From: Vicinamibacterales bacterium
Lineage (GTDB): Bacteria; Acidobacteriota; Vicinamibacteria; Vicinamibacterales; UBA8438
Length of the DNA: 64,000 nucleotides
NCBI GenBank assembly: GCA_958296065.1
Contig: CATQHX010000051.1
Span: 1 to 64,000, forward strand
Direction of reading: 5' to 3'
A model generated the notes under the pieces. That model saw nothing but the letters and a program-made list of their open reading frames with translations. It did not search any database and was not told where the DNA came from. Position 1 is the stretch's first letter, and each line of letters starts with the position of its first letter. Below are positions 63,875 through 64,000 of this stretch, piece by piece. The position numbers and the translations under genes are program-made.

Positions 63875-64000
63875 CTACTGGTCCTTGAAGTAGTCGTCCG
63901 TGTGGTCGAGCCAGTCCTGCCGCGGCGGGTTGAAGATGTCGACGTCGAGCGTCTCCTCCAGCGCCTCGGCCTTGTGCGGCACGTTCGACGGCAGGTGCAG
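63875..64000 (-). CDS. cupin-domain protein, C-terminal end only
   Basis: Runs off the window edge; 41 codons and the stop are visible. LHLPSNVPHKAEALEETLDV then DIFNPPRQDWLDHTDDYF is the end of a small cupin, with the metal His in VPHKAEA and the PPRxDWLDGTDxYF signature common in sugar or quercetinase-like cupins. The dehalogenase gene follows downstream. Confidence 0.75.
   Translation of the reverse strand: MHLPSNVPHKAEALEETLDVDIFNPPRQDWLDHTDDYFKDQ

Overview
The window is GC-rich, gene-dense bacterial chromosome from a Gram-negative organism: it has Sec and Tat signal peptides, a lipobox OmpA protein, outer-membrane barrels and autotransporter adhesins. The gene mix points to an Acidobacteriota-like bacterium, possibly Vicinamibacteria. 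It includes heme-free PQQ-type propeller proteins, a CBM9/DUF5916-type barrel protein, a 'VWFA-related' secreted protein, secreted ankyrin proteins and many small toxin-antitoxin modules. That placement is inference from gene content, not a marker-gene result. No rRNA, tRNA or CRISPR array was recognised.

Layout. 1-6.6 kb: two PQQ-propeller proteins flank an NHL-propeller protein, a broken hipA and an intact RHH/MazF toxin-antitoxin pair. 6.6-9.6 kb: a mobile-element landing zone holds a surface-protein fragment, a small His/Cys-rich membrane protein, a long palindrome, and a complete insertion sequence (7589-9496) inserted into one arm of that palindrome. 9.6-36 kb: the centrepiece is a signalling and adhesin island. 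A sigma-54 activator (REC-PAS-AAA+-Fis) is followed by two giant Calx-beta autotransporters (1918 and 2612 aa). Each autotransporter lies behind a duplicated upstream region ending in a near-identical GG-N10-GC sigma-54 promoter. Then come two tandem PAS kinases whose receivers lack the phospho-acceptor, and two convergent single-chain two-component proteins (GAF-PAS-kinase-REC-winged helix) with a blaI/blaR1 relic between them. 36-38.5 kb: small unknown genes, a dispersed palindromic repeat and a mazF relic.

38.5-49.4 kb: cell-envelope genes (coupled exported protein plus CBM9/DUF5916 barrel, VWA protein, OmpA lipoprotein, Tat-exported dienelactone hydrolase), then a minus-strand set of ankyrin protein, secreted protein and cytochrome c-type protein. 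49.4-53.5 kb: a vapB with a stub of vapC, then a probable operon of a GntP permease and two FMN hydroxy-acid oxidases. 53.5-64 kb: gamma-glutamylcyclotransferase, an Uma2 nuclease with a decayed tandem copy, a third PQQ protein, threonine aldolase, Bpt aminoacyltransferase, an ornithine cyclodeaminase homologue, twin FlbD-like proteins, two haloacid dehalogenases, an orphan sigma region-4 protein and the end of a cupin gene.

The most promising system is the 9.6-30.7 kb island: an enhancer-binding activator beside two large repeat adhesins that share a conserved sigma-54 promoter region, with candidate sensor kinases immediately downstream. One adhesin carries two TolB/FlgO-like domains after its beta-barrel, an unusual architecture. 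A second novelty is a CTAG-bordered palindromic repeat found at four loci, whose border supplies the stop codon of three adjacent genes.
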